Shown in pieces: positions 52,344-62,481 of a stretch of DNA of 64,000 bases (position 1 is its first letter; each line of letters opens with the position of its first letter). This DNA comes from Flagellimonas sp. CMM7 (GTDB taxonomy: Bacteria; Bacteroidota; Bacteroidia; Flavobacteriales; Flavobacteriaceae): contig NZ_CP090003.1 of NCBI RefSeq assembly GCF_021390195.1, positions 980,001 through 1,044,000 of the forward strand, read 5' to 3'. Below the pieces are notes generated by a model. That model was not told the origin of the DNA. It saw only the letters and a program-made list of their open reading frames with translations, and did not search any database. Both the position numbers and the translations under genes were made by a program.

Positions 52344-54290
52344 TTATTCAAAAAGAACATTGTCATTAAGAACTACAATCAATGATCTTTGATTTTTCTG
52401 ATGCAATACTTCCAAACAAAAAACGCCATTGGTGCAATTGTTTAAAATTTTATCCTCGCCATAACCAATGGAATAAAGGATATTGGAAGATGGCACTCCA
52501 TTCCCAACCAAATATTTTTTAATAGCATCTGAGCGGCTTTGCGTTAATCTAAAATTTGTACTACTACCTCCCCTACTATCTGTGTAGGTTTCTATCCGAA
52601 GCTGTACAGATGGAAAATCCCCAACAAATGCCACAACCTTATCAAGTTCTGCTTCTATTTCTGGTGTAAGTTGGGAGAGACTTCTTCCAAAGAAGAACTT
52701 TTTAAGCTTAACCACCGTTTGCCCTTCTTTTTCTTCCACTAAATCATCATATTCAGAGACTTCCACATTATAATTTATGTTTTCTGCATCCTCTAGTTCA
52801 GCTTCGGTAAAACGTTTTGTAAAACTGGAATAACGCTCTTTGGACGACTCTAAAACCAATTCCTTCTGCCAAGGGATCTCCAATCTATAATTTCCTTCTT
52901 CATCTGAATAGGTCTCGGCCAATATAGAACCATTTACATCTTGTAAGTGAACCGCTACCTTATCCACAGATTCCGATTTCTTGTTACGTTTTACAACTTT
53001 TCCTTTCAACGTAATTGTTTTAAGCCCTGGTTTCTTATCGACCTTAAAACCATATAAATCATCCTTACCCTTTCCTCCGGGTCTGTTTGATGAAAAATAT
53101 CCCAAAAGACCATCTCCTTCATTTCTCATGATTAAACCAAAATCATCCTCTGAAGAATTTATCCCTTTCCCAAGGTTAATAGGAATGCTAAATGCATTTC
53201 CATCAATATTTGACCTGTAAACATCCATTCCGCCAAGTCCGTAAAAAACATCAGAGGAAAAATAAAAACTGTCTTCAAAAATGTATGGAGCTATTTCATT
53301 TCCGGCCGAGTTTATTCTAGGGCCTAAATTTATAGGTGCTGACATTATCTGTCCCCTATTAGTATGTACAAAGTAAATATCCGTACCTCCATAGCCATCA
53401 CCGAAATTAGCCGCGAAATAGAGTCTTTCTGTCTTTTCATCATAAAAAGGATAGTAAAAAGAAGTGCTTAGGTCTTTAAGCAATAATTGAAACCTACCCT
53501 CTTTTACCTGCATCCCTATTGCCAATGCATTTTTCCCATTCTCATTAAAAGAAAGTTCTCCATCCTCTGTATTCGACAATACATAAAAGATACTTTTCAA
53601 GCCTTCTGAATAATACGGTGTTGCTTTGTGATAGTTAGAACTCGCAATTTCAGAAAAGGGCTGTGCAGCTAATATTTGACCATTGCTTTGCAATCCGGCT
53701 TCATAAATGTTTAAATAACCTTCGCCAGCTGGAACATACCTTCTCTTAGTATCTTGCAATCTGCCGCTTGAAAACAATAATTGTTCTCCATAAAACGAAG
53801 GGGAGAAATCTGATTGTGGACTATTACCATTCAAGTTGAAAATTTGAAAATCCATCTCATCTCCAATATTGTTATCCTTCAATAGTTGAGTGTTAAATTC
53901 CAAATTCTCCAAAAACTCCTTTTGGAAGCTTGAAGACATCGTTGCCAAAAATGCTTCTTTCTTCTCTTTTTTAGCAGTTTTTGATAGGCTTAGCATCATT
54001 TTATTGAAATGGTGACTACTTATCAAAGTATCTTTCTTATACAATGAAACATAAGCATCAGAAGCTTTTTCAAAATTATTTGTCTTAAAGTAAGCATCTG
54101 CTAAATTCAAAAACTGCTGCTCAGTTAGAGTACCTTTTGTTAAATCCAGCTCATATGCACTTATAGCATTTTTATAGTCATACTGAAAGAAGTAATTGTC
54201 CCCCTTGGATTTTTTGTTTTGGGCAAAGCAGATGACCATACCTAAAAAGTAAACTAGTAGTGTAGTGCTTATTTTTTTCACCTTTGCCAT
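52344..54290 (-). CDS. OmpA-family protein with TPR and PD40 (type IX-linked)
   Basis: 648 residues: signal peptide (LLVYFLGMVICFAQ), TPR-like N-terminal helices (about 25-110), a PD40 propeller (about 140-420; DFSPSFYGEQLLFSSGR, YFAANFGDGYGGTDIY), a carboxypeptidase-regulatory-like Ig domain (about 425-515) and an OmpA peptidoglycan-binding domain (about 530-645). The last has TYTDSRGGSSTNFRLTQSRS with the Asp and Arg that hold diaminopimelate. This is the SprE/PorE-like partner that usually follows PorP/SprF in Flavobacteriia. It is one base behind porP, so they are co-translated. Confidence 0.94.
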   Translation of the reverse strand: MAKVKKISTTLLVYFLGMVICFAQNKKSKGDNYFFQYDYKNAISAYELDLTKGTLTEQQFLNLADAYFKTNNFEKASDAYVSLYKKDTLISSHHFNKMMLSLSKTAKKEKKEAFLATMSSSFQKEFLENLEFNTQLLKDNNIGDEMDFQIFNLNGNSPQSDFSPSFYGEQLLFSSGRLQDTKRRYVPAGEGYLNIYEAGLQSNGQILAAQPFSEIASSNYHKATPYYSEGLKSIFYVLSNTEDGELSFNENGKNALAIGMQVKEGRFQLLLKDLSTSFYYPFYDEKTERLYFAANFGDGYGGTDIYFVHTNRGQIMSAPINLGPRINSAGNEIAPYIFEDSFYFSSDVFYGLGGMDVYRSNIDGNAFSIPINLGKGINSSEDDFGLIMRNEGDGLLGYFSSNRPGGKGKDDLYGFKVDKKPGLKTITLKGKVVKRNKKSESVDKVAVHLQDVNGSILAETYSDEEGNYRLEIPWQKELVLESSKERYSSFTKRFTEAELEDAENINYNVEVSEYDDLVEEKEGQTVVKLKKFFFGRSLSQLTPEIEAELDKVVAFVGDFPSVQLRIETYTDSRGGSSTNFRLTQSRSDAIKKYLVGNGVPSSNILYSIGYGEDKILNNCTNGVFCLEVLHQKNQRSLIVVLNDNVLFE

Positions 54291-54291
54291 A

Positions 54292-55284
54292 TTAGAAAAA
54301 TCTTGGGGAATCTATCTGTTTCGGTTTGCCTTTTAATTTTTTGTCCTTGCTTTTTGTTTTGGAGTTTCCACTTCCAAAACCACCACGTCCAATATAGAAT
54401 TTTAGTATTGCCTCATGTGAGCCTCCGCTAAACTCTCCCAGCCCATTTGTATTATAATCATACGAATATCCTAAAAACAATCCATTGGAAACCTGAATAC
54501 CTGCCAAACCACTGACTGCATTATCAAATCTATATGATGCGCCTATGGTAAGTGCATCTATAAATTGAAAATTAGCCGATAGATTTACGTTAACAGGAGA
54601 TCCTTGAAGATAGTTCACCAAAAATGCCGGTTTAAACTTGGTGTTATCAGATAATTGAAAAACATATCCTCCAATTACGTTAAACTGCATATTATCTTCA
54701 ACTATCGTTGCCACTTCATCATTATACAATCCATTGGTCAAAAAATTGGGAATAGAAGCCCCCAAATACCAATCTTCCTCATAAAGAAAGAGTCCTGCAC
54801 CAACAGTTGGATAAAAGTTACTTAAATTTTCACCTATTATTGTTGGATCAGATGGATCCACAAAAGTACCTTCAGCATAATCCAAACTTAAAAGAGATCC
54901 TCCCGCAGACAACCCAAAGGACAATTTGGTGATATCCGAAACGTTGATTTGATACGAATACGCCAGATTGATAAACGTCTGTCTTGAAGGTCCCAACTCA
55001 TCATGTACCACATTAAGACCTAGTCCAGTTTTTTCATTAGCAAATGGAACATTTACCCCGAACCGCATGGTAGTGGGCGCCCCAGGAATATCTACCCATT
55101 GTGCCCTGTATAGACCTGCTAGCTCAGGCGACTCAACCGTTCCTACATAAGCTGGATTAAAACTCCCAATATTATACATGTACTGTGTATACTGAGGTTC
55201 TTTTTGAGCCATACCAACACTCATAATTCCAATGAGAGTTAGAGCAAGTATTCCGTATGTTCTTAAACCAATTTTATTTGGCAT
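54292..55284 (-). CDS. Type IX secretion membrane protein PorP/SprF
   Basis: 330 residues: signal peptide (GILALTLIGIMSVGMAQ) and a PorP/SprF barrel. Marks are QYTQYMYNIGSFNPAYVGT, LAGLYRAQWVDIPGAPTTM, GLNVVHDELGPSRQTF, ASYRFDNAVSGLAGIQV and the FLGYSYDYNTNGLGEFS strand near the end. SprF-type proteins help export the large adhesin encoded beside them, such as SprB in Flavobacterium johnsoniae. Here the partner is the 1614-residue Calx-beta protein seven bases upstream. A basic tail (KTKSKDKKLKGKPKQ) follows the barrel. Confidence 0.95.
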   Translation of the reverse strand: MPNKIGLRTYGILALTLIGIMSVGMAQKEPQYTQYMYNIGSFNPAYVGTVESPELAGLYRAQWVDIPGAPTTMRFGVNVPFANEKTGLGLNVVHDELGPSRQTFINLAYSYQINVSDITKLSFGLSAGGSLLSLDYAEGTFVDPSDPTIIGENLSNFYPTVGAGLFLYEEDWYLGASIPNFLTNGLYNDEVATIVEDNMQFNVIGGYVFQLSDNTKFKPAFLVNYLQGSPVNVNLSANFQFIDALTIGASYRFDNAVSGLAGIQVSNGLFLGYSYDYNTNGLGEFSGGSHEAILKFYIGRGGFGSGNSKTKSKDKKLKGKPKQIDSPRFF

Positions 55285-55291
55285 GTTTCAT

Positions 55292-58200
55292 TTATCTTAT
55301 TATTTGAATCCACCCTTTTACTATTTCGGTTCCATCACCTGCAAGATCCAATATATAAAAGTAGGTGCCTTTTGGCACATCACCACTACTACCCGTTCCA
55401 TCCCATGTACTATCGTAGCCTTGCATTTCAAAAACACTATTTCCATAGCGATCAAACACCTCTAATGTGTTGTCTGGAAAAAGCTCATGTTGTACAAGCT
55501 TAAGAGTGTCATTTTTCGTGTCCCCATTTGGAGAAAAAATATTGCACAAGGTTCCTGGGTCTTGACATGGGCTTTGGTTCACCTGGACAGAAACTGTTGC
55601 TGTGTCATTTGAACTCACCGCATCTACCGGAAACGAGGAAGCTATAGTTACTGTATTCTGAAGTTGCCCAGAAGTGGTAACGGTAACTGTAATTTCCAAG
55701 GTGATACTTTCTTCGGGTGTCAATTCAGCAATGGACCAAACCCCACTGGTTTGATCATATAACCCTTTTGATGCCGTATGTGAAACATATTCAAATCCAT
55801 CACCGATTAAATCATTGACAAGAACATCCAACACCCTATCCATAGTTGTATTTTCAAGGGTTATGGTAAAGATAACCTCCTCACCTACTAACGGTTCGTT
55901 TTCATCAACCTCCTTTGTAATTGCCAAATCAATAGCTTCAGGATTACAGGCGGGGATCAAAAAAGGATCGCAACTATCTAAGGGATTCGTTGCATTCTCT
56001 GGAACTGCTGTTGTACTTGGGTCATCAACCACCAATACTTCTTCACCATCCGTTAAACCATCCCCATCCGTATCAGGATTGTTAGGATTTGTACCTAAAT
56101 CATTCTCTTCTCCATCTGTTAAACCATCATTATCGGAATCTACAACACAATTGCTTACAGAAACTGTTACTTGTACCGAACTATTCACGCAAGGTGCCAC
56201 AGCGCCATTCGTGGTGTATTCAAATACGTAACTACCAGAAGGCAAACCTTCAAAATCTACATTATTATCGGTGCCAATTGATAGGGTTCCTCCAGATAGG
56301 TCAGTGATTATAGTCCATACTCCTAAATCTTCACCTGCCAGGGTATCATCCAAATCAATAACCGATGGACCTCCATTACCTACTGCATTACAAGCAATAA
56401 TATTGGTTGGTGTTCCTGCAGAAGGAGTGTCATTTACAGTAGCTATTACTTCTACCCTTTCAGTGCTACAATTATTGGACGTAGCCTCAACAAAAAACGA
56501 GGTAGTTGTTGAAATGGTTGGTGTCTCAAATGAAGGCCCACTGCTTAGTATAGTTCCGCCGATTGCAGTTGCATACCAGTTCAGGGTACTATCGTCAGTT
56601 ACTGTAGCAGTCAATGTCAACGTTCCTTCTCCGCAAATGCTATCACCAGAGGTACTGTCAATATTAGGTGTAAAAAAACGTTCTAAGGATACTGTCAATA
56701 CAGGACTAGCGCAATTATTTCCTGCATCAAAAAAGAAACCAAAATAAGACCCAGGTGCAGAGACGATGTTACTTCGGTGCGCAACAACTTGTAAAGGATC
56801 AGGATTGGTACTCCAAGTAAGTACACTTCCCGCAGGTGCCGAATTGGTAACATAGTCATTTAAATTAGCCTCAACCACATCGCAGAACTCCGTAGGTTCA
56901 GAGGTATCAAGAACAGGCGCGCTATTTCCCGCATTACATGGAATGGAACAATCCGTTACACTTATTGTTAAATCCACTGTTTGGTCAACACAAGGTGCTG
57001 TTGCCCCGGATGTTGTATATGTAAATGTATAGTCCCCCAAAGGTTGCCCATTAAAGTTTACAATATTGCTAGCATTTATAGTTATTGATGCTCCTCCCGG
57101 ACTGCCAGTTAAAGACCAGTTACCTGTATCTGCTCCTGCTAATTGATCATCTAAATCCACCACACTATCTCCTTCTCCTGAATTATCACAAGTAGCAATG
57201 TTTGTAGTTGTACCCGGGGAAGGTGTTGTATTTTGCGTTAGGGTAACACTAAAAGTAGGGCTAGCACAGTCATTTATTGCATCATAGAAAAATCCAAAAT
57301 AAGTATCAGCTGAGCTTACCGTGCTTGTTGGCAGATAATCTCCTGTTACACTCGTATCTGAATTAGTGCTCCATCTTAAGTCTGATCCTACAGGTGGAAT
57401 ACTCATCGTATACGCATCAAGATCTTGTGAAAATGCATCGCAAAAAGTAATTATTGAACCACCAATAAAGGTTGGTGCCGCGTTTCCAGCTGCGCAGGTG
57501 TCATCATCCCCTATAGTATTAATTGCTCTACGATTGGCGGGTAATGGATCAAGTGTTGCGGCACCACTGGTCACTCCCGTGAGGGTGATGATCACCGTCT
57601 CGCCTCCAGCCTCAACTATCACATCCTCAAGGACCGGAACCGTTATCGTTGCCGAGGTCTGTGTCGCCAATATCGTGACCGTACCGCTAAGCACTGTGTA
57701 ATCCGTGCCAGAAGTGGCGGTGCTGCCCCCACCAACAGTATAGGAAATGACCGTGTCGCTATTAGAAACACCGCTCTGGGAAACGGTCAAAACTCCATTG
57801 GTCACAACACCTGCACCGTTCTCAGTACCGTCCGTAGTGTTGGTTATGCTTACAGTAGCGCTGTCATCGTCAAGTATCGTGTTGGTTGCCGTAAGGTTGA
57901 CGGGTAATGGATCAAGCGTTGCGGCACCACTGGTCACTCCCGTGAGGGTGATGATCACCGTCTCGCCTCCAGCCTCAACTATCGCGTCCTCAAGGACCGG
58001 AACCGTTATCGTTGCCGAGGTCTGTGTCGCCAATATCGTGACCGTACCGCTAAGCACTGTGTAATCCGTGCCAGAAGTGGCGGTGCTGCCCCCACCAACA
58101 GTATAGGAAATGACCGTGTCGCTATTAGAAACACCGCTCTGGGAAACGGTCAAAACTCCATTGGTCACAACACCTGCACCGTTCTCAGTACCGTCCGTAG

Positions 58201-60136
58201 TGTTGGTTATGCTTACAGTAGCGCTGTCATCGTCAAGTATCGTGTTGGTTGCCGTAAGGTTGGCCGGTGTAGGGTCTAGCGTTGCGGCACCACTGGTCAC
58301 TCCCGTGAGGGTGATGATCACCGTCTCGCCTCCAGCCTCAACTATCGCATCCTCAAGAACTGGAACCGTAATTGTAGTACTGAACTGACCAGCGATAATT
58401 GTAGCCGTACCGCCAAGTGCTGTGTAATCCGTGCCCGAAGCGGCAGTACCGGTAACTGAATAGCTTATATCCGTATTTGATATTGTGGCCAAGGTCTGGT
58501 TAATTGTCAAAACTCCATTGGTCACAACACCTGCACCGTTCTCAGTACCGTCCGTAGTGTTGGTTATGCTGATAGTTATGCTGTCGTCGTCAAGTATCGT
58601 GTTGGTTGCCGTAAGATTGACCGGTGTAGGGTCTAGCGTTGCGGCACCACTGGTCACTCCCGTGAGGGTGATGATCACCGTCTCGCCTCCAGCCTCAACT
58701 ATCGCATCCTCAAGGACCGGAACCGTTATCGTTGCCAAGGTCTGTGTCGCCAATATCGTGACCGTACCGCTAAGCGCTGTGTAATCCGTGCCAGAAGTGG
58801 CGGTGCTGCCCCCACCAACAGTATAGGAAATGACCGTATCGCTATTAGAAACACCGCTCTGGGAAACGGTCAAAACTCCATTGGTCACAACACCTGCACC
58901 GTTCTCAGTACCGTCCGTAGTGTTGGTTATGCTTACAGTAGCGCTGTCATCGTCAAGTATCGTGTTGGTTGCCGTAAGATTGGCCGGTGTAGGGTCTAGC
59001 GTTGCGGCACCACTGGTCACTCCCGTGAGGGTGATGATCACCGTCTCGCCTCCAGCCTCAACTATCGCGTCCTCAAGGACCGGAACCGTTATCGTTGCCA
59101 AGGTCTGTGTCGCCAATATCGTGACCGTACCGCTAAGCGCTGTGTAATCCGTGCCAGAAGTGGCGGTGCTGCCCCCACCAACAGTATAGGAAATGACCGT
59201 ATCGCTATTAGAAACACCGCTCTGGGAAACGGTCAAAACTCCATTGGTCACAACACCTGCACCGTTCTCAGTACCGTCCGTAGTGTTGGTTATGCTTACA
59301 GTAGCGCTGTCATCGTCAAGTATCGTGTTGGTTGCCGTAAGATTGGCCGGTGTAGGGTCTAGCGTTGCGGCACCACTGGTCACTCCCGTGAGGGTGATGA
59401 TCACCGTCTCGCCTCCAGCCTCAACTATCGCGTCCTCAAGGACCGGAACCGTTATCGTTGCCAAGGTCTGTGTCGCCAATATCGTGACCGTACCGCTAAG
59501 CGCTGTGTAATCCGTGCCAGAAGTGGCGGTGCTGCCCCCACCAACAGTATAGGAAATGACCGTATCGCTATTAGAAACACCGCTCTGGGAAACGGTCAAA
59601 ACTCCATTGGTCACAACACCTGCACCGTTCTCAGTACCGTCCGTAGTGTTGGTTATGCTTACAGTAGCGCTGTCATCGTCAAGTATCGTGTTGGTTGCCG
59701 TAAGATTGGCCGGTGTAGGGTCTAGCGTTGCGGCACCACTGGTCACTCCCGTGAGGGTGATGATCACCGTCTCGCCTCCAGCCTCAACTATCGCGTCCTC
59801 AAGAACTGGAACCGTAATTGTAGTACTGAACTGACCAGCGATAATTGTAGCCGTACCGCCAAGTGCTGTGTAATCCGTGCCCGAAGCGGCAGTACCGGTA
59901 ACTGAATAACTTATATCCGTATTTGATATTGTGGCCAAGGTCTGGTTAATTGTCAAAACTCCATTGGTCACAACACCCGCACCGTTCTCAGTACCGTCCG
60001 TAGTGTTGGTTATGCTGATAGTCTGCCCAAATCCAAAACTAGCACCAAATACTATAAATGCTATTAAGAGTATTTTCTCTTTACCATAGTTAGAGAAAAG
60101 TAAAAAAAAAGCTTTTTTTAAGAAGGATAACATCAC
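55292..60136 (-). CDS. Giant Calx-beta adhesin with type IX sorting domain
   Basis: 1614 residues. Signal peptide (about 1-37), then seven Calx-beta repeats of 119-121 residues (39-881). Next are two related cysteine-containing modules starting CAAGNAAP and CNAGNSAP, with domains of the Ig/PKD type, and an Ig-like CGEGTLTLTATV domain. Thrombospondin type-3 Ca2+-binding repeats (DSDNDGLTDGEE, DTDGDGLTDGEE) and a DUF11-like domain (DLAITKEVDENEPLVGEEV) follow. The end is a gliding-motility-associated C-terminal domain (IFSPNGDTKNDTL, YGNSVFEMQGYDSTWDGTG, KGTYFYILDL), the type IX sorting signal. It should be exported to the surface with PorP/SprF, encoded next, and be stiffened by calcium. Confidence 0.94.
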   Translation of the reverse strand: MMLSFLKKAFFLLFSNYGKEKILLIAFIVFGASFGFGQTISITNTTDGTENGAGVVTNGVLTINQTLATISNTDISYSVTGTAASGTDYTALGGTATIIAGQFSTTITVPVLEDAIVEAGGETVIITLTGVTSGAATLDPTPANLTATNTILDDDSATVSITNTTDGTENGAGVVTNGVLTVSQSGVSNSDTVISYTVGGGSTATSGTDYTALSGTVTILATQTLATITVPVLEDAIVEAGGETVIITLTGVTSGAATLDPTPANLTATNTILDDDSATVSITNTTDGTENGAGVVTNGVLTVSQSGVSNSDTVISYTVGGGSTATSGTDYTALSGTVTILATQTLATITVPVLEDAIVEAGGETVIITLTGVTSGAATLDPTPANLTATNTILDDDSATVSITNTTDGTENGAGVVTNGVLTVSQSGVSNSDTVISYTVGGGSTATSGTDYTALSGTVTILATQTLATITVPVLEDAIVEAGGETVIITLTGVTSGAATLDPTPVNLTATNTILDDDSITISITNTTDGTENGAGVVTNGVLTINQTLATISNTDISYSVTGTAASGTDYTALGGTATIIAGQFSTTITVPVLEDAIVEAGGETVIITLTGVTSGAATLDPTPANLTATNTILDDDSATVSITNTTDGTENGAGVVTNGVLTVSQSGVSNSDTVISYTVGGGSTATSGTDYTVLSGTVTILATQTSATITVPVLEDAIVEAGGETVIITLTGVTSGAATLDPLPVNLTATNTILDDDSATVSITNTTDGTENGAGVVTNGVLTVSQSGVSNSDTVISYTVGGGSTATSGTDYTVLSGTVTILATQTSATITVPVLEDVIVEAGGETVIITLTGVTSGAATLDPLPANRRAINTIGDDDTCAAGNAAPTFIGGSIITFCDAFSQDLDAYTMSIPPVGSDLRWSTNSDTSVTGDYLPTSTVSSADTYFGFFYDAINDCASPTFSVTLTQNTTPSPGTTTNIATCDNSGEGDSVVDLDDQLAGADTGNWSLTGSPGGASITINASNIVNFNGQPLGDYTFTYTTSGATAPCVDQTVDLTISVTDCSIPCNAGNSAPVLDTSEPTEFCDVVEANLNDYVTNSAPAGSVLTWSTNPDPLQVVAHRSNIVSAPGSYFGFFFDAGNNCASPVLTVSLERFFTPNIDSTSGDSICGEGTLTLTATVTDDSTLNWYATAIGGTILSSGPSFETPTISTTTSFFVEATSNNCSTERVEVIATVNDTPSAGTPTNIIACNAVGNGGPSVIDLDDTLAGEDLGVWTIITDLSGGTLSIGTDNNVDFEGLPSGSYVFEYTTNGAVAPCVNSSVQVTVSVSNCVVDSDNDGLTDGEENDLGTNPNNPDTDGDGLTDGEEVLVVDDPSTTAVPENATNPLDSCDPFLIPACNPEAIDLAITKEVDENEPLVGEEVIFTITLENTTMDRVLDVLVNDLIGDGFEYVSHTASKGLYDQTSGVWSIAELTPEESITLEITVTVTTSGQLQNTVTIASSFPVDAVSSNDTATVSVQVNQSPCQDPGTLCNIFSPNGDTKNDTLKLVQHELFPDNTLEVFDRYGNSVFEMQGYDSTWDGTGSSGDVPKGTYFYILDLAGDGTEIVKGWIQIIR
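57494..60022 (-). repeat. Seven near-identical Calx-beta coding repeats
   Basis: The repeats are of two types: A (357 bp, ISNTDISYSVTGTAASG) and B (363 bp, SNSDTVISYTVGGGSTATSG). Read from the start of the gene, the order is A-B-B-B-A-B-B. The copies are almost identical in DNA, with only a few changes such as ALSG/VLSG and TPAN/LPVN. Several lines are visibly GC-rich against the AT-rich rest of the window. The array is a likely site of copy-number change and of assembly error. Confidence 0.9.
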
Positions 60137-60288
60137 CTATTTAATGATTTTCAGTATAGTTCTCATTTTGGTTTTGGTCGGTGATTTGGGAAGAACCAAT
60201 ATTACTAAAAAATGAAGGAACACCACAACTTTACAGACTAAATCTATCTTTCTCGGATGAAATACATTTAAGTCAGAAAAATCCTTAT

Positions 60289-61170
60289 TTATATGGTGCC
60301 AGAAGATGTTTCTACACTAGAATCTATCTTTCTAACCAAGCCTTGCAATACTTTACCGGGACCAACTTCAACAAAAGAATTTCCACCATCTTTAATCATT
60401 TGTTGCACGCTCTGAGTCCATTTTACGGGAGCGGTCAACTGGGAAATCAAATTGGTTTTAATTTCATCTGCATTTGTAACAGCAGTAGTTGGTACATTTT
60501 GATATATTGGACAGATAGGTACACTAAAATTTGTTGCTTCTATCGCCGCTGCCAATTCTTCTCTGGCCGGTTCCATTAAAGGTGAGTGAAACGCTCCACC
60601 AACAGGAAGTAATAAAGCTCTACGGGCTCCTGCTTCTTTTAATTTTTCACATGCTGCGTTTACAGCTTCAATCTCTCCTGAAATCACCAATTGACCTGGA
60701 CAATTATAATTTGCTGGGACTACAATTCCTCCTGTTTCTTGGCATGTTTTTTCGACCACCTCATCATCCAACCCTAAAACTGCAGCCATAGTGCTTGGTT
60801 GAACTTCACATGCCTTTTGCATTGCCAAAGCTCTTTGTGAAACCAATTTTAGGCCATCTTCAAAGTTTAAAGTACCATTGGCCACCAATGCTGAAAACTC
60901 TCCAAGCGAATGCCCCGCAACCATGTCTGGGTTAAAATTTTCTCCAAGAACCTTACTCAAAATAACGGAATGCAAAAAAATAGCAGGCTGGGTTACCTTG
61001 GTCTGCTTTAAATCTTCAGGAGTTCCTTCAAACATGATATCCGTAATGGAAAACCCTAAAATATCATTGGCTTGTTCGAATAGTTCTTGTGCTTGGTTGT
61101 GGTTTTCATAAAGGTCTAGGCCCATTCCCACAAATTGAGCTCCTTGTCCTGGGAAAATATATGCGTTCAT
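60289..61170 (-). CDS. fabD: Malonyl-CoA:ACP transacylase
   Basis: 293 residues. It loads malonyl groups onto acyl carrier protein for fatty acid synthesis. FPGQGAQFVGMG is at the N-terminus, the nucleophile Ser88 is in VAGHSLGEFSAL, the substrate arginine lies in QRALAMQKAC, and the catalytic His is in GGAFHSPLMEPA. GPGKVLQGLVRKI closes the fold. Length is normal. The giant adhesin gene lies 152 bases downstream of its stop, separate enough for its own promoter. Confidence 0.96.
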   Translation of the reverse strand: MNAYIFPGQGAQFVGMGLDLYENHNQAQELFEQANDILGFSITDIMFEGTPEDLKQTKVTQPAIFLHSVILSKVLGENFNPDMVAGHSLGEFSALVANGTLNFEDGLKLVSQRALAMQKACEVQPSTMAAVLGLDDEVVEKTCQETGGIVVPANYNCPGQLVISGEIEAVNAACEKLKEAGARRALLLPVGGAFHSPLMEPAREELAAAIEATNFSVPICPIYQNVPTTAVTNADEIKTNLISQLTAPVKWTQSVQQMIKDGGNSFVEVGPGKVLQGLVRKIDSSVETSSGTI

Positions 61171-61221
61171 CAGTTTAGTTTTATAGCGGTGCTAAAATAG
61201 GGATAATTTAAATTGCCAATA

Positions 61222-61731
61222 CTACTTAAACCAACTTGAATAGGTCACATAGGCATTAGCGATACGATCTATTTCTCCTGAGCTCAATTCTGGACTTACG
61301 TCCTTTATTTTCTTTGCGGGCATTCCTGCATAAATACTTCCTTCCTCCACATGGGTCCCTTGGGTTAAAACAGCTCCGGCAGCAATGATTGAATTACTTT
61401 CCACAATACAATCATCCATTATAATACTGCCCATACCAATCAGCACATTATCTTTTACGGTACAGCCATGCACCAACGCATTATGGCCAATGGAAACATT
61501 GTTCCCAATCGTTGTTGGTGATTTTTGATAGGTACAATGAATGACAGCACCATCCTGCACATTGACCTTGTTTCCAATTTTTATAAAATGTACATCTCCC
61601 CTAATCACAGCATTGTACCAAATGCTGCATTGGTCTCCCATAGACACTTCACCAACAATTGTAGCATTCTCAGCGATAAAACAATCATCTCCAATTTCTG
61701 GAGTTTTTCCTCTTACGGATTTAAGTATCAT
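61222..61731 (-). CDS. Gamma-carbonic anhydrase family (left-handed beta-helix) protein
   Basis: 169 residues of hexapeptide repeats. Zinc-site histidines of the gamma class are visible in VIHCTYQKSP and in NVSIGHNALVHGCTV (the HxxxxH pair), with QCSIWYNAVIRGDVHFIKIG carrying the conserved Arg/Asp. It may act as a carbonic anhydrase; many relatives (YrdA, PaaY) have weak or other activity. It is 51 bases upstream of fabD and 15 bases downstream of the LytTR gene on the same strand. Confidence 0.92.
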   Translation of the reverse strand: MILKSVRGKTPEIGDDCFIAENATIVGEVSMGDQCSIWYNAVIRGDVHFIKIGNKVNVQDGAVIHCTYQKSPTTIGNNVSIGHNALVHGCTVKDNVLIGMGSIIMDDCIVESNSIIAAGAVLTQGTHVEEGSIYAGMPAKKIKDVSPELSSGEIDRIANAYVTYSSWFK

Positions 61732-61746
61732 ATTCTTTAATTGATT

Positions 61747-62481
61747 TTATTGAAAATAAGATAATAATGCTGCTTTTTTGGATGCAGAAACGGATAGCTC
61801 TTTCCCATTTGATAATACAACACTGCCTCCCTTTCCTCTTTTATATTTTACCACTTCGCCTACATTCACCAAGTATGATTTATGAATTCTGGCAAATGAA
61901 TAATCCGTAAGCGCTTCTTCAAAATATTTGAGTGTTTTGCTCACCACTATTTTTTTGTGTTCTAAATATATTTCTGTGTAATTGTCATCGGCTTTACAAA
62001 AGAAGATGTCCCCTACTTCCAAAACTTGAAAACCATCAAGTTGTGGCAGGGTAATCTTTCCTTCTGCTTTAATTGTTCTTGCTTTTAATACTTGTCCGTC
62101 CAAGGCATTTTCTTTCTCTTTTATTTCCTTGACATAATCCACCGCTTTTATCAACTCGTCAATGTTTATTGGTTTCATTAAATAATATGCAGCATGATTG
62201 TTCAACGCGTCCATGGCGTACTGGTTATAGGCTGTAACAAAAACTGTTTCAAAAGTTCTATCAGGGATTTTGTCCAGAAGATCAAAGGCATTACCAAAAG
62301 GCATTTCAACATCTAAAAACACCAAATCTGGCTGATGCTGTTGGATTAGCGCTAGTCCTTCATCAATATTGGAAGCTTCTCCCAACAGTTTCACTCCATC
62401 ACAATATTTGGCTATATAATTTCTTAAAATCTCTCTACTATTTGCCTCATCTTCCACGATAATAGTCCGTAATTCCATCAA
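61747..62481 (-). CDS. LytTR-type response regulator
   Basis: 244 residues. The receiver domain has Asp57 (LVFLDVEMPFGNAFDLL) and the conserved Lys in YYLMKPIN. The C-terminal LytTR DNA-binding domain (about 140-243) shows FFCKADDNYTEIYLEHKKIV, FARIHKSYLVNVGEVVKYKRG and LSVSASKK. It overlaps the kinase gene by four bases and is therefore its partner. An ATG one codon in is an equal start. Targets are unknown. Confidence 0.95.
   Translation of the reverse strand: MMELRTIIVEDEANSREILRNYIAKYCDGVKLLGEASNIDEGLALIQQHQPDLVFLDVEMPFGNAFDLLDKIPDRTFETVFVTAYNQYAMDALNNHAAYYLMKPINIDELIKAVDYVKEIKEKENALDGQVLKARTIKAEGKITLPQLDGFQVLEVGDIFFCKADDNYTEIYLEHKKIVVSKTLKYFEEALTDYSFARIHKSYLVNVGEVVKYKRGKGGSVVLSNGKELSVSASKKAALLSYFQ

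Noticed and set aside
57366..59834. Series of near-identical plus-strand frames (LVTTPAPFSVPS...)
   Set aside because: They are antisense shadows of the Calx-beta repeats and repeat with the same period; no start context or independent domain.
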